Counted from the stretch's first letter, positions 14,798 to 23,033 are shown. The stretch is DNA of 27,713 nt from an uncultured Collinsella sp. (GCA_900544845.1 UQWV01000028.1:1-27713); one strand, 5' to 3'. Numbers and translations: made by a program. The notes: generated from the letters alone by a model not told the origin.

Positions 14798-16647
14798 GAA
14801 AGATCACTCTCCGTATAGGTTCTTTGGTATCCGAGCAAATATAGGCATATCCCAACGATTATAGAGGATAGGATTCCCGCAACCGCCGCCTTGGCGATGA
14901 CCGCGGCTGCAAGGCTGGCAATTTCCATATGGTGTGCAAGACAGGACGCCGCTGCGCAGCCGATGCCGGTGACAGCGATGGCGGCGATTGCGGCAAGGTT
15001 TGAGCCCTGATTGGCACGCTTGGCATGGGCATTGAGCAGCGCGGATGACGCTGCGGCAGTTGCCGCGACCAGCACAAAGGCAGCCCAAAGGAGCGGGTCT
15101 CCCAGCGCTGCGGCAACGTTACCGAGCCCCAGCACGCCTCCGGCTGAAAGCGCGACCGTGGCCAGACGGGCAAAAAGCGCGCCCATGCCCGTTGCCGCGG
15201 CGGCGCTTGCCGGGCCGAGCCAAAATGACGCGACGCCGGCGGCGACCCCAGCTGCCAGGAAGGTATTGCCGGTCAGACAGCCAAGCGCGAGTGCACAGGT
15301 GAGCGTGGCACTCGCGGCAGTCTCGGTGCGACCCCAGGCGATCCACCAACCGGACATGGCGGCGGCAAAGATCACCGCGACAGGCAGCATCGACAGGATG
15401 CCCTGTGCCTGCATGGTGGCGTTGGCCATGAGCACCAAAAAGCCCACAGCCGAGATGGCCGAGCCAATCTGGGGGGCCAGGCCAGCCGCCGCTCCGATCG
15501 CGATGGCCGCAATGACCAGGCCGGGAAGCGCCGCGACCCCGGCCGTTTGCATCAGCAAAAAGCTAAAGGTGCCGCACGTTAGCGCCGAGATAGTGCGCAT
15601 GGTGTAGTCGCGCGCATGGCTCCAGCGCGTGCCCGCCCAGCCGAGTGCGGGGTCGACCTCGATGGCGTCGTCCTCGTAGTGCGACGGCTCGATATCGTCG
15701 AGCTCCTGTTCGTCATCCGAAAGTTCGCCAACCATTTGCTCCAGGCTGCGACGGCCTTCGCGCACGCTGCCCAGACCGGCAAGGAGCTGGTCGCAAAATG
15801 CCTCGATGCTGTTGGGGCGGTCCTGCGGCATGGGGGAGAGCGCGCTCATGAGCGCGGCCTCGGCTCCCGGGGGAAAGTGTGGTATCAGCTCGCTGGGATA
15901 GGTGGCGCCGCCGATGATGCGGCCGAGCGAGTCGGCGGGCGTGGCCGCCATAAAGGGAGCGCTGCCGCACAGGCCCTCGTAGATCACACAAGCGAGGGCA
16001 AAGACATCGGCGCGCTCGTCGACCGTGCCGGTCTCGATATCGAGCTGCTCGGGCGGCATGTAGCCGATGGTGCCGCCGCGTGAGCCGCCAAAGCCACCGG
16101 CAGACGACAGTCGTGCCATGCCAAAGTCGGTGAGCTTTACATTGCCCGAGTGGTCGATGAGCACGTTGGCGGGCTTAATGTCCAGGTGGAGTACGCCATT
16201 ACTGTGGGCGAAGGTGAGCGCCTGGCCCAGGGCATCGGCAATGGCCGCGGCCTCGTCAAAGGTAAGTGAGTGGCCGTCCGCGCGGTGCAAAAACTCGGCC
16301 AGCGACATGCCATCGACATATTCCATAACCAGGTAGGCATAGGCTGTGTCGTGCGTAAAGTCGATGACCTGCACGATGTTGGGATGTTGAAGCATGGCGG
16401 CAGTGTGCGCCTCGCGCAGGACATCCATGATGTCGCTAGCGGGCATGCCGGCACCGTTGATAAGGGGGATGCGTTTAATGGCGACGCGGCGGCGCAGGTG
16501 CGTGTCGCGGCAGATCTCGATGGAGCCAAAACCGCCGGTCGCAAGTGTCTCGAGCGGCTGGTACCGCTTGAGCAGCTCGCGAGAGCTGGTGCCCTCCAAA
16601 GGAACGTCCGGCGAGAACCGGGCGGTATGTTGCGAGAAAAGCGGCAT
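14794..16647 (-). CDS. Ser/Thr protein kinase with polytopic membrane C-terminus; HLD instead of HRD
   Basis: This 617-aa protein starts the wall-signalling operon. The kinase domain (about residues 25-295) shows the glycine loop ATGGFGSI, Lys58, DIKPAN (156-161), DFG (174-176) and a PPEQ segment in place of APE. The catalytic loop reads H-L-D (154-156), so the Arg of HRD is replaced by Leu. This places it among non-RD kinases, whose activation usually does not need activation-loop phosphorylation. An acidic linker (about 305-335) is followed by eight to ten hydrophobic segments to the C-terminus, with no PASTA or other extracellular domain. ATG 16647 has GAGGG upstream; a TTG two codons earlier is less likely. 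The position corresponds to pknA of mycobacteria, which instead has one membrane helix. Confidence 0.88.
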   Translation of the reverse strand: MPLFSQHTARFSPDVPLEGTSSRELLKRYQPLETLATGGFGSIEICRDTHLRRRVAIKRIPLINGAGMPASDIMDVLREAHTAAMLQHPNIVQVIDFTHDTAYAYLVMEYVDGMSLAEFLHRADGHSLTFDEAAAIADALGQALTFAHSNGVLHLDIKPANVLIDHSGNVKLTDFGMARLSSAGGFGGSRGGTIGYMPPEQLDIETGTVDERADVFALACVIYEGLCGSAPFMAATPADSLGRIIGGATYPSELIPHFPPGAEAALMSALSPMPQDRPNSIEAFCDQLLAGLGSVREGRRSLEQMVGELSDDEQELDDIEPSHYEDDAIEVDPALGWAGTRWSHARDYTMRTISALTCGTFSFLLMQTAGVAALPGLVIAAIAIGAAAGLAPQIGSAISAVGFLVLMANATMQAQGILSMLPVAVIFAAAMSGWWIAWGRTETAASATLTCALALGCLTGNTFLAAGVAAGVASFWLGPASAAAATGMGALFARLATVALSAGGVLGLGNVAAALGDPLLWAAFVLVAATAAASSALLNAHAKRANQGSNLAAIAAIAVTGIGCAAASCLAHHMEIASLAAAVIAKAAVAGILSSIIVGICLYLLGYQRTYTESDLS

Positions 16648-16727
16648 GGCCAACCCTCGTGCGTTTAAAGTTCGTTTGCGAGTGGCGGGCGCGGAGCCGA
16701 GCCGTTCGCGGTGGCATAGATGCAGCT

Positions 16728-16758
16728 AGTGTAGCACGCTCGGGTGGGCGACATTCAA
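16728..16758 (-). promoter_or_regulatory. Candidate promoter of the kinase-FHA-phosphatase-SEDS operon
   Basis: On the - strand TTGAAT (16753-16758) is followed after 19 nt by TACACT (16728-16733), about 80 nt upstream of the first kinase start. The -10 matches that of the second kinase operon (TACACT at 22060-22065). The spacing is long, so the -35 is uncertain. Confidence 0.35.
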
Positions 16759-16795
16759 TTTAAGCTCCGTCTGGGATCTGGACCCTGCGTCCGGC

Positions 16796-17512
16796 CTAGC
16801 GCTTCTTCTTGTTCTTCTTCTGCTTGCGCTGCTTGCCCTTGGTCTCCTGGGGCTTGTCGCCCTGCTTGGCCTCGGCGGCGGCCTTCTCGGCCTTCATTTT
16901 CTTCTTCTTGGTCTCGATGCGGAGTTTTTTGTTGATGCGTGCCTTAAGGAAGGTGCCAAACTGCTCGGCATCGCCACGGACGAAGGTGTCCTTGGGGATC
17001 GTCACGCCCTGGTCGGCGAACATGGCCACAAAGATGCGCTCGCCGTCGAGTACGTGGTCGAGCTTGTCAAACGGGAAGAACTGCGACTTGCCGCTCTTGC
17101 CCCAAACCATCAGGCCGTCCTCGTTGGCGGCGACGCGGCGATAGCGGCCACCCATGGACTCGTCGGCCTCGACGGCGTCGATAAAGTCGCGGGCGAGCGT
17201 GTGGTGCAGGTTTTTGCTCCACCAGGCCAAAAAGGCGCCGAATACGATCAGGACGACGCCAAACTTGATCCAGTTGCCGCCGGCCACCAGCATGCCGATG
17301 CCGATGAGCGCGGCAATCGCGGCGGCGACATACAGCGAGCCGCGACGCCTGGGCGAGGCGACCAGGCGTGCGAAGTCGGTGACCAGGTCGTTTTCGTACT
17401 GGTACTCGTTGAGGTACAGGATACCGTCGTCGGCTGCGGCCTGCTCCTCGAGCGCGACCTCGACCTGGTCGGCTGCTTCGGAGGGAACGAGGTTGCTCTC
17501 TGCGTCTGCCAT
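16796..17512 (-). CDS. Two-helix membrane protein with YcxB-like domain and Lys-rich tail
   Basis: This 238-aa protein has an acidic N-terminus (1-30), two adjacent membrane helices (about 60-78 and 82-97) and a cytoplasmic domain (about 105-205). That domain resembles YcxB-like proteins: it follows the pattern NEDGLMVWGKSGKSQFFPF, then a DTFVRGD segment. The last 40 residues are extremely basic (Lys-rich) and probably bind membrane or nucleic acid. ATG 17512 has AGGAG ten bases upstream. The gene is divergent from dnaX and separated by 143 bp from the kinase operon. No biochemical role is known to me for the family. Confidence 0.75.
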   Translation of the reverse strand: MADAESNLVPSEAADQVEVALEEQAAADDGILYLNEYQYENDLVTDFARLVASPRRRGSLYVAAAIAALIGIGMLVAGGNWIKFGVVLIVFGAFLAWWSKNLHHTLARDFIDAVEADESMGGRYRRVAANEDGLMVWGKSGKSQFFPFDKLDHVLDGERIFVAMFADQGVTIPKDTFVRGDAEQFGTFLKARINKKLRIETKKKKMKAEKAAAEAKQGDKPQETKGKQRKQKKNKKKR

Positions 17513-17627
17513 GCTCTTTAGACTCCTATCGCGGCGGGCTCGCCGTACGGGTTATTATGAATGCAGTATGCCGTGCGACCGCATGGCCGTCGCGGCAACA
17601 AGACTCAGTATACCCGGGGGAGCACCC

Positions 17628-20117
17628 ATGGAATCGTTGTACCGAAAGTATCGCCCGCTCACCTTCGACTCCGTGGTGGGCCAGCAGCATATCGTCTCGA
17701 CGCTCGAGCACGCCATCACCGAGGGACGCCTGTCCCATGCGTACCTGTTCTGCGGTCCGCGCGGCACGGGCAAGACCACCATGGCGCGCATCCTGGCCAA
17801 GGCGCTGCTGTGCCGCAATGCCGAGGCGGCGCGCGCCGAGGGTGCAAGCGGCTGCATGCCCGACGGTACTTGCGAGGAGTGCGAGCTCATCGCCGAGGGT
17901 AACCACCCCGATGTCTACGAGCTCGATGCCGCCTCCCGCACGGGCGTGGACAATGTGCGCGAGGAAATCATCAACTCCGTCAACTTTGCCCCGGTGCGCG
18001 GCAAGTACAAGATCTATATCATCGACGAGGTCCACATGCTCACGACGGCGGCGTTCAACGCGCTGCTCAAGACGCTCGAGGAGCCGCCGGCACACGTGAT
18101 CTTTGTGCTGTGCACCACCGACCCGCAAAAGATTCTGGAGACCATCCTCTCGCGCTGCCAGCGTTTCGATTTCCATCGCATCGGCAACGAGGATATTGAG
18201 CATCGCCTGGCATACGTGTGCGAGCAGGAGGGCTTCGATTACGACGACGAGGCGCTGGCTATCGTGGCGCGCCATGCCAAGGGCGGCATGCGCGACGCGT
18301 TGTCCACGCTGGAGCAACTGAGCGTCTTTGGCAACGGTTCTGTGCATGCGGACGACGCCCGCTCGCTTTTAGGCGAGGTTTCGGACCAGATCCTGGGCGA
18401 GTTTGCCCGCGCCATTGCCGATCGCGATGTTGCCGAGCTCTATGGACTGATCCGTGCGCAGGTCGAGGAAGGAAACGACCTGCTGGAGCTGACGCGCGAC
18501 CTGGTGGCGCATGTGCGTGACGTGTACGTTGCCTGCGTTGCCGGTGCCCGTGCCGAGCTGTTTGAGGGCGGCTCCGAGCAGGCCGAGGCGCTTGCTGCCG
18601 AGGCCGCTGCCTTTGGCGAGCATCCTGCCGACCGCCTGGCCCGTGTGCTGACGGTGCTCGACGATGCCGCACTGGAGATGAGGGGCGCGAGCGACGTGCG
18701 CCTGGTGCTCGAGATTGCCTGCACGCGTCTGGCACGTCCCGAGGCTGATTTAACGATTGAGGCATTGGCCGAGCGCGTGGCGCGTCTGGAGGCCATGGTT
18801 GCCAACGGCGCCGTGCCGGCGAGCGTGGCTGCTGCTCAGGCCGCCGCGCCTGCAGCATCCGTACCCGCTGCTGCCCAACAGCCGACGCTCATTTCGGGCG
18901 CTCGTGCTGCCACTCCGGCGGCATCCGCTGCCCCCGCTGCTACGTCCGCGCGCCAGGGAGGTATGCCCTGGGACCGTGGTGCTGCTGTTCCGACTGCCCA
19001 GCCCGCGCCCCGTTCTGCGTCCGTGTCAGCTTCCAAGCCTGCAGCGCCTGCGCCTCAGCCTGCGCCGGCTCCGACGCCTCAGCCCGTTGCGGCCCCCGCG
19101 CCTGCCACCGCTCCGGCACCTAAGCCCCAGTCCAACAATGCCGCCCAGGTTGCCGCCGCCGGTGCTGCCGAGACCCCCGCGGTCGAGGACGCCGGCGAGC
19201 TCCAGCGCAAATGGGCCGAGGTCGTCGAGCGCGTCAAGGCTCGTCAGGCCTCCTACGCAGGGCTTTTGCTCAACGCCCGCGCCACGGCCGACGACGGCTC
19301 CAAGCTCACGGTCTCGTTCCCCGCGGGTTCGACTTTTGCCATTAAGATGCTCGGTCGCGCCGATACGCAGTCAGTGGTCCTGCCGACGGTCTGCGCGGTC
19401 TTCGGTCGTCGTACCGTCGACTATGTCCTGGATGGGGGTGGCACGCCGGCTCCTCAACATGAGGAGCATTCTCCATCTGCACGGGCTGTGGCATCTGCGG
19501 ACCCGCAACCCGTGTCCTCGGCGGCCCCTGTATCCTCGAGCGCCAGCGCGCCGCAGCAGCAAGCGCAGCAAGCGGCGTCGGTAGCGGCATCGACCCCGTC
19601 GGCGCCTAAGCCCGCGGCGCCCAAACCGGCTGCTCCGACACCCGCGCCCAAGCCCGTCTCGCCCGCGCCCAAGTCGTCTGACCTGGGCAAAGCCCCCTGG
19701 CTACGCTCCGACAACCCCGCCGGCGCTCCTGCCACGGGTAAGCTCCCGACCGAGCCCGCACCCCGTGCGCCCGAGCGCTCGGCTGCCCCCAAAGCTCAGC
19801 CTGTCGCGCAGTCCGCGCCGTGGGAATCCGAGCAGGTGCCCTACGACGACGCTATGGTCGGCGGCTTCGCTGGCGATGCGAGCGGGGACGATCTGCCTCC
19901 GTTCGACGTGCAGGGTGCGACGCCCGCGCCCAAGTCCGCTGTAGCTGCCCCCAAAGAGGAGGACGCTCCTGCAGCTCCCTGGGAGTCCAACCCCGGCGCC
20001 GGCAGCCCCTTTGGCCACCAGGGCGCAGCCCCGAGCATCCCGCAGACCGAGGACGAGGCCAAAGACCTCATCCGCAGCGTCTTCGGTCAGGCCACCATCT
20101 TCAAGCCGGTGGAGTAG
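17628..20117 (+). CDS. dnaX: DNA polymerase III gamma/tau subunit
   Basis: This 829-aa clamp-loader ATPase opens the sliding clamp and organises the replicase. The AAA+ part (about 1-360) has Walker A GPRGTGKT (43-50), a four-cysteine zinc site (C62, C76, C82, C85), Walker B IIDEVHML (131-138) and the SRC arginine-finger motif (175-177). The collar region runs to about residue 365. The rest is extremely Pro/Ala-rich (about 385-490 and 600-800), interrupted by a folded stretch at about 525-590 (LQRKWAEVVERVKARQ...). ATG 17628, with GGGGGAG upstream, matches the family start MESLYRKYRP; in-frame sequence further upstream is not part of the gene. It is longer than most DnaX proteins because of the low-complexity tail. 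I see no A-rich slippery site for a frameshift-made gamma form. Confidence 0.95.
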   Translation: MESLYRKYRPLTFDSVVGQQHIVSTLEHAITEGRLSHAYLFCGPRGTGKTTMARILAKALLCRNAEAARAEGASGCMPDGTCEECELIAEGNHPDVYELDAASRTGVDNVREEIINSVNFAPVRGKYKIYIIDEVHMLTTAAFNALLKTLEEPPAHVIFVLCTTDPQKILETILSRCQRFDFHRIGNEDIEHRLAYVCEQEGFDYDDEALAIVARHAKGGMRDALSTLEQLSVFGNGSVHADDARSLLGEVSDQILGEFARAIADRDVAELYGLIRAQVEEGNDLLELTRDLVAHVRDVYVACVAGARAELFEGGSEQAEALAAEAAAFGEHPADRLARVLTVLDDAALEMRGASDVRLVLEIACTRLARPEADLTIEALAERVARLEAMVANGAVPASVAAAQAAAPAASVPAAAQQPTLISGARAATPAASAAPAATSARQGGMPWDRGAAVPTAQPAPRSASVSASKPAAPAPQPAPAPTPQPVAAPAPATAPAPKPQSNNAAQVAAAGAAETPAVEDAGELQRKWAEVVERVKARQASYAGLLLNARATADDGSKLTVSFPAGSTFAIKMLGRADTQSVVLPTVCAVFGRRTVDYVLDGGGTPAPQHEEHSPSARAVASADPQPVSSAAPVSSSASAPQQQAQQAASVAASTPSAPKPAAPKPAAPTPAPKPVSPAPKSSDLGKAPWLRSDNPAGAPATGKLPTEPAPRAPERSAAPKAQPVAQSAPWESEQVPYDDAMVGGFAGDASGDDLPPFDVQGATPAPKSAVAAPKEEDAPAAPWESNPGAGSPFGHQGAAPSIPQTEDEAKDLIRSVFGQATIFKPVE

Positions 20118-20138
20118 CTGTACGGGCGGGTATACTGC

Positions 20139-20612
20139 TCAAGAAGAGATCTCTTTGTCCGGGCGCATCTGTATTTCGGACATGTGCAACGTGGTGCCGC
20201 GTATATCGCATTCGAGCAGACAGGTGCGTGACGGTCGGCCTAGGATGCTGAGGTCGATACGATACGCCGCATGGCTGTCCGTGTATTCGACTTGCTCGGC
20301 GTTGACGGTTGCTCCGATTGTCAATAAAGAGCCCGGTTCGGCATCGACAATCTTGAAGTCCTTTATCTTGACCTTGAACTCTTGGTAGAGGGACGGGCTG
20401 TTGTAGTAAACGGTTCGGGTTCCGTCGGTGCACTTATCGGTCGTCTCCCATTTGACGATGGGCTGGTCCGAGCTGGCTATCAGCAGTTCTGCTCCAAAGG
20501 CCATAGCATGGGTGATGACAACCAGCAATGCCCAGCCGACAAAGAGATAGAGAACCAAATATGCAACGGGGTGTTTTGAGCGGATGTTTTGGAGCGCGTC
20601 GGGGGCGTTCAT
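20139..20612 (-). CDS. Small membrane-anchored protein of unknown function
   Basis: This 157-aa protein has one membrane helix near the N-terminus (about 17-42) and an extracytoplasmic, beta-rich domain without catalytic motifs. That domain has three cysteines (one near residue 60, two near 130-134). ATG 20612 has a clear GGAGG six bases upstream. A perfect TATAAT lies on the - strand at 20647-20652, giving a leader of about 28 nt. It is transcribed towards dnaX, with only about 20 bp between the stops. Its base composition is more AT-rich than its neighbours, so recent acquisition is possible. I do not recognise the family. Confidence 0.7.
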   Translation of the reverse strand: MNAPDALQNIRSKHPVAYLVLYLFVGWALLVVITHAMAFGAELLIASSDQPIVKWETTDKCTDGTRTVYYNSPSLYQEFKVKIKDFKIVDAEPGSLLTIGATVNAEQVEYTDSHAAYRIDLSILGRPSRTCLLECDIRGTTLHMSEIQMRPDKEISS

Positions 20613-20646
20613 GGGGCACCTCCAAATTGCTATCTATGGCAATCAA

Positions 20647-20652
20647 ATTATA
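20647..20652 (-). promoter_or_regulatory. -10 box of the small membrane protein gene
   Basis: The - strand reads TATAAT, placing a start about 28 nt before ATG 20612. No consensus -35 is seen 17 nt upstream. Confidence 0.45.
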
Positions 20653-20951
20653 CCCCGCCGTCATGCGTGCCGCCTCGAGTAGTGGCTCGGCATTTAGCCA
20701 TTTAGTGGGACGCATAAAATGTCGGATTCCGGCTCTACGAGATTTAGCTTTCAATATTATGCAGATGCGAATTATTCAACTTTGCATAATCTTGGGGGCG
20801 CATCACGCTCCAGGACATGTATATCGACTGAGGTAACACGTCCGCCCCGCTCTCTCGCCGCGCGCCGTGGTACGATTTTTGAGTTTGAAAGTCCCGCCGT
20901 GCTCCGGCTGCCCTTGCAGCTCGGCGTGCGGCCGCACGTAAAGGAGCCATC
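20653..20951. other. Intergenic region upstream of ybaB
   Basis: This gap, part of the stretch 20613-20951, contains an AT-rich patch (about 20700-20795). Within it is a perfect inverted repeat, ATTATGCA (20756-20763) with TGCATAAT (20783-20790). A possible -10 (TACGAT, 20871-20876) for ybaB-recR lies near its right side, without a recognisable -35. I find no tRNA, other RNA gene or coding region. Confidence 0.35.
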
Positions 20952-21272
20952 ATGGCCGGTATGAACATGCAGCAGATGATGAAGCAGGCCCGCAAGATGC
21001 AGGAGCAGCTTGCCGCCGCGCAGGAGAACCTCAAGTCCCAGACCGTCGACGCCTCTGCCGGCGGCGGCATGGTCAAGGTGACCGTTAACGGCGAGATGGA
21101 GCTCGTCAACCTCACCATCGATCCCGATGCCCTCGATCCCGAGGACGTCGATATGCTGCAGGATATGATCATGGCTGCCGTCAACGAGGCCGTCCGCGGC
21201 GTCAACGAGCTCGCCAACAAGCAGATGGGCGCCATCACTGGCGGCCTCAACATCCCGGGCATGCCGTCCTAA
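20952..21272 (+). CDS. ybaB: Nucleoid-associated protein, YbaB/EbfC family
   Basis: This 106-aa protein follows the family pattern: an N-terminal Met/Gln-rich helix (MNMQQMMKQARKMQEQ), a central beta region with VTVNGEMELVNLTIDP, and a C-terminal helix ending in Gly/Pro-rich residues. YbaB dimers bind DNA and compact the nucleoid. ATG 20952 has AAGGAG nearby. The gene sits between dnaX and recR as in most bacteria and is separated from recR by 13 bp, so the two are co-transcribed. Confidence 0.95.
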   Translation: MAGMNMQQMMKQARKMQEQLAAAQENLKSQTVDASAGGGMVKVTVNGEMELVNLTIDPDALDPEDVDMLQDMIMAAVNEAVRGVNELANKQMGAITGGLNIPGMPS

Positions 21273-21285
21273 GACACGCATATAT

Positions 21286-21882
21286 ATGAGTGCGAATCAC
21301 AGTCTGCAAAAACTGCTCGATGAGCTGGGCCGTCTGCCGGGCATTGGTCCCAAGTCGGCCCAGCGCATCGCCTATTACCTGCTCGAGGCCGATGCCGAGG
21401 AGGCCCGCCGCCTGGCCGAGGCCATCCTGGAGGTCAAGCAGGAGGTCCACTTTTGCAGCCGTTGCTTTAACTACGCCACGGCCGACGAGTGCTCCATCTG
21501 CCAGGACCCGATGCGCGATACCACCCGCATTTGCGTGGTGGGCGAGCCGCGCGACGTCCAGGCAATCGAGCGCACGGGCAGCTACCATGGCCTGTACCAT
21601 GTGCTGGGCGGCGTGATCAGCCCCATGGACAAGATTGGTCCCGAGCAGTTGCACATCCGCGAGCTGCTGGCGCGTCTGGGCCACGAGGATATCCATGAGG
21701 TCATCATCGCCACCAACCCCAACATCGAGGGCGAGACCACGGCGAGCTACCTGGCCCGCACCATCAAGCCGCTGGGCGTCGAGGTGTCGCGTCTGGCGAG
21801 CGGCCTGCCCGTGGGCGGCGACCTGGAGTATGCCGACGAGCTTACACTTGGCCGCGCCATCGAGGCCCGTCGTGCGATTTAG
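21286..21882 (+). CDS. recR: Recombination mediator protein RecR
   Basis: This 198-aa protein has the normal RecR length. An N-terminal helix-hairpin-helix (about 13-34, LPGIGPKSAQR) is followed by a zinc finger with C57, C60, C69 and C72. The Toprim domain (about 80-175) has VVGEPRDVQAIE and ATNPNIEGETTA. A short C-terminal Walker-B-like tail ends the protein. RecR acts with RecO or RecF to load RecA at gaps. ATG 21286 lies 13 bp after ybaB without a strong Shine-Dalgarno of its own, so translation is probably helped by coupling. Confidence 0.96.
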   Translation: MSANHSLQKLLDELGRLPGIGPKSAQRIAYYLLEADAEEARRLAEAILEVKQEVHFCSRCFNYATADECSICQDPMRDTTRICVVGEPRDVQAIERTGSYHGLYHVLGGVISPMDKIGPEQLHIRELLARLGHEDIHEVIIATNPNIEGETTASYLARTIKPLGVEVSRLASGLPVGGDLEYADELTLGRAIEARRAI

Positions 21883-21919
21883 GTGGCGAGCCTGCTCCTG
21901 CTGTATGTTTTCCTCGCGA

Positions 21920-21949
21920 CGCACGGGGTAGTCATAATTTCCCCGTGCG
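21920..21949 (+). terminator. Stem-loop after recR, possible terminator
   Basis: CGCACGGGG (21920-21928) pairs perfectly with CCCCGTGCG (21941-21949) around a 12-nt loop. There is no T run immediately after, so it may be a weak terminator or a processing stem. Confidence 0.45.
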
Positions 21950-21957
21950 ACTGTGAG

Positions 21958-22043
21958 TTTGTTGTGCAACAAAGATGCTTCGTGTCCGCTTATCGCATGG
22001 ATGCTTCCGCTCGCATCCTTAATTTGCCCATTCGTTGCGCAAC
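21958..22043. promoter_or_regulatory. Paired GTTG-NN-CAAC palindromes upstream of the second kinase operon
   Basis: TTTGTTGTGCAACAAA (21958-21973) and GTTGCGCAAC (22034-22043) share the core GTTG-YG-CAAC. Their centres lie 73 bp apart, close to seven helical turns. The second overlaps a possible -35 (TTGCGC) of the promoter with TACACT at 22060-22065. They are good candidates for operators of one dimeric regulator, perhaps with DNA looping; the regulator is not identifiable. Confidence 0.45.
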
Positions 22044-22059
22044 CTTTTGGGTTCGCTGA

Positions 22060-22065
22060 TACACT
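22060..22065 (+). promoter_or_regulatory. Candidate -10 box of the second kinase operon
   Basis: TACACT lies about 60 nt before the start of the extracytoplasmic protein gene and equals the -10 proposed for the first kinase operon. A TTGCGC 19 nt upstream is the best -35, inside the second palindrome. Confidence 0.35.
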
Positions 22066-22087
22066 CAAATATGGATTTGAATGAATG

Positions 22088-22112
22088 CGCCGCTTCTGAG
22101 CGGCGTGTTTTT
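22088..22112 (+). terminator. Terminator-like hairpin in the leader of the second kinase operon
   Basis: CGCCGCT (22088-22094) pairs with AGCGGCG (22099-22105) around TCTG and is followed by TGTTTTT. It ends directly before the GGAGG ribosome site of the 22128 gene. It looks like an attenuator in the leader rather than the end of an upstream transcript, since it lies downstream of the candidate promoter. Confidence 0.55.
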
Positions 22113-22127
22113 GTTGGAGGAGAACGC

Positions 22128-23033
22128 ATGCGGCCCGGTGGCACTCAGACAAAGCGCGGCGCCGCGGTGCGCATGCGACGCCGACTGGGCTTGGCGCCGC
22201 GGGCGTACGCGCTGCTGTCTTGCTCGCTGGTGCTGGTCATAGCTGGCGTTTCTGCCTATGGTATGACCGTGCCGTCCATGATGCAGGCGCATGCCGCACG
22301 CGAACCGCGCATGGGGCATGAGGTCAAAAGTGATCTGGGCACCACGACTGGATATGCTTGGGCAAGTGTGGTCGCTCATATTGTGTTTGGCACCGACGAT
22401 GCGGACGGCGCCGAGGCCCCGGACAACGAAGTCACGCTTGCCAATGGCAAAACCATCGTGCTCACCAACACCAAGATCATCGATCGGTTGTCCAACAATA
22501 GCGTGGCGGCAACGGTGAATAAGGTCGAGCAGCAGAAGGAGCAGGACGCCCAGCAGTCCGGAAAGCCCGGTAGCTCGGATACTTCTGGCTCCGGCTCGGA
22601 TTCATCGAGTTCAGGCGGCGGCTCTGGGGCGGGTTCCTCTACCGGAGGGTCTGGAAACGGCGGCTCGACGGGCGGCAACACTGACAACGATGCAAACTCC
22701 GGTGGCCTTTCCGCTGCTGAGGAAGAGGGCATTCACAGTTGGCTTGTGACCAAGTACAACATGCTCGACAGTTACGTTTCTCGTGCCAATGACGTGGTCT
22801 CGACCTATAACTCTACGGGAGATCCCAGGCCGTGCGACAGCCTGGTCGGGGAGATGTTTGTCATTCGAGCCGAGTTCGGTCGTCAGACATTCTCGCCCCG
22901 GTCAAAGTGGTATCAGCAGTATGCCAATCTGTGGGGCTGTTATACCAACCTATGTCAATGGGTCGGCCATTACGGCGATGATGACGTCGCGCTCGGTAAC
23001 TTCAACAATAACGTGGCGGCGCTTGCCCTATGA
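22128..23033 (+). CDS. Single-pass extracytoplasmic protein with Ser/Gly-rich linker, unknown function
   Basis: This 301-aa protein has a basic N-terminus (residues 1-25), one membrane helix or uncleaved signal (about 27-46) and an outer region. Residues about 60-135 form a small domain. Residues about 141-193 are a flexible Ser/Gly/Asp linker. Residues about 196-301 form a helical C-terminal domain with three cysteines (236, 271, 276) and many aromatic residues (KWYQQYANLWG). No catalytic motif is recognised. ATG 22128 follows GGAGG at 8-nt spacing; an in-frame ATG at 22071 lacks a ribosome site and would read through the terminator-like hairpin. The stop overlaps the kinase start, so the two products are coupled and may act together, for instance as sensor and kinase. 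Confidence 0.75.
   Translation: MRPGGTQTKRGAAVRMRRRLGLAPRAYALLSCSLVLVIAGVSAYGMTVPSMMQAHAAREPRMGHEVKSDLGTTTGYAWASVVAHIVFGTDDADGAEAPDNEVTLANGKTIVLTNTKIIDRLSNNSVAATVNKVEQQKEQDAQQSGKPGSSDTSGSGSDSSSSGGGSGAGSSTGGSGNGGSTGGNTDNDANSGGLSAAEEEGIHSWLVTKYNMLDSYVSRANDVVSTYNSTGDPRPCDSLVGEMFVIRAEFGRQTFSPRSKWYQQYANLWGCYTNLCQWVGHYGDDDVALGNFNNNVAALAL

Noticed and set aside
17154..17627. N-terminal extension of DnaX
   Set aside because: It is antisense to the YcxB-like gene and precedes the conserved start MESLYRKYRP, which has its own ribosome site.
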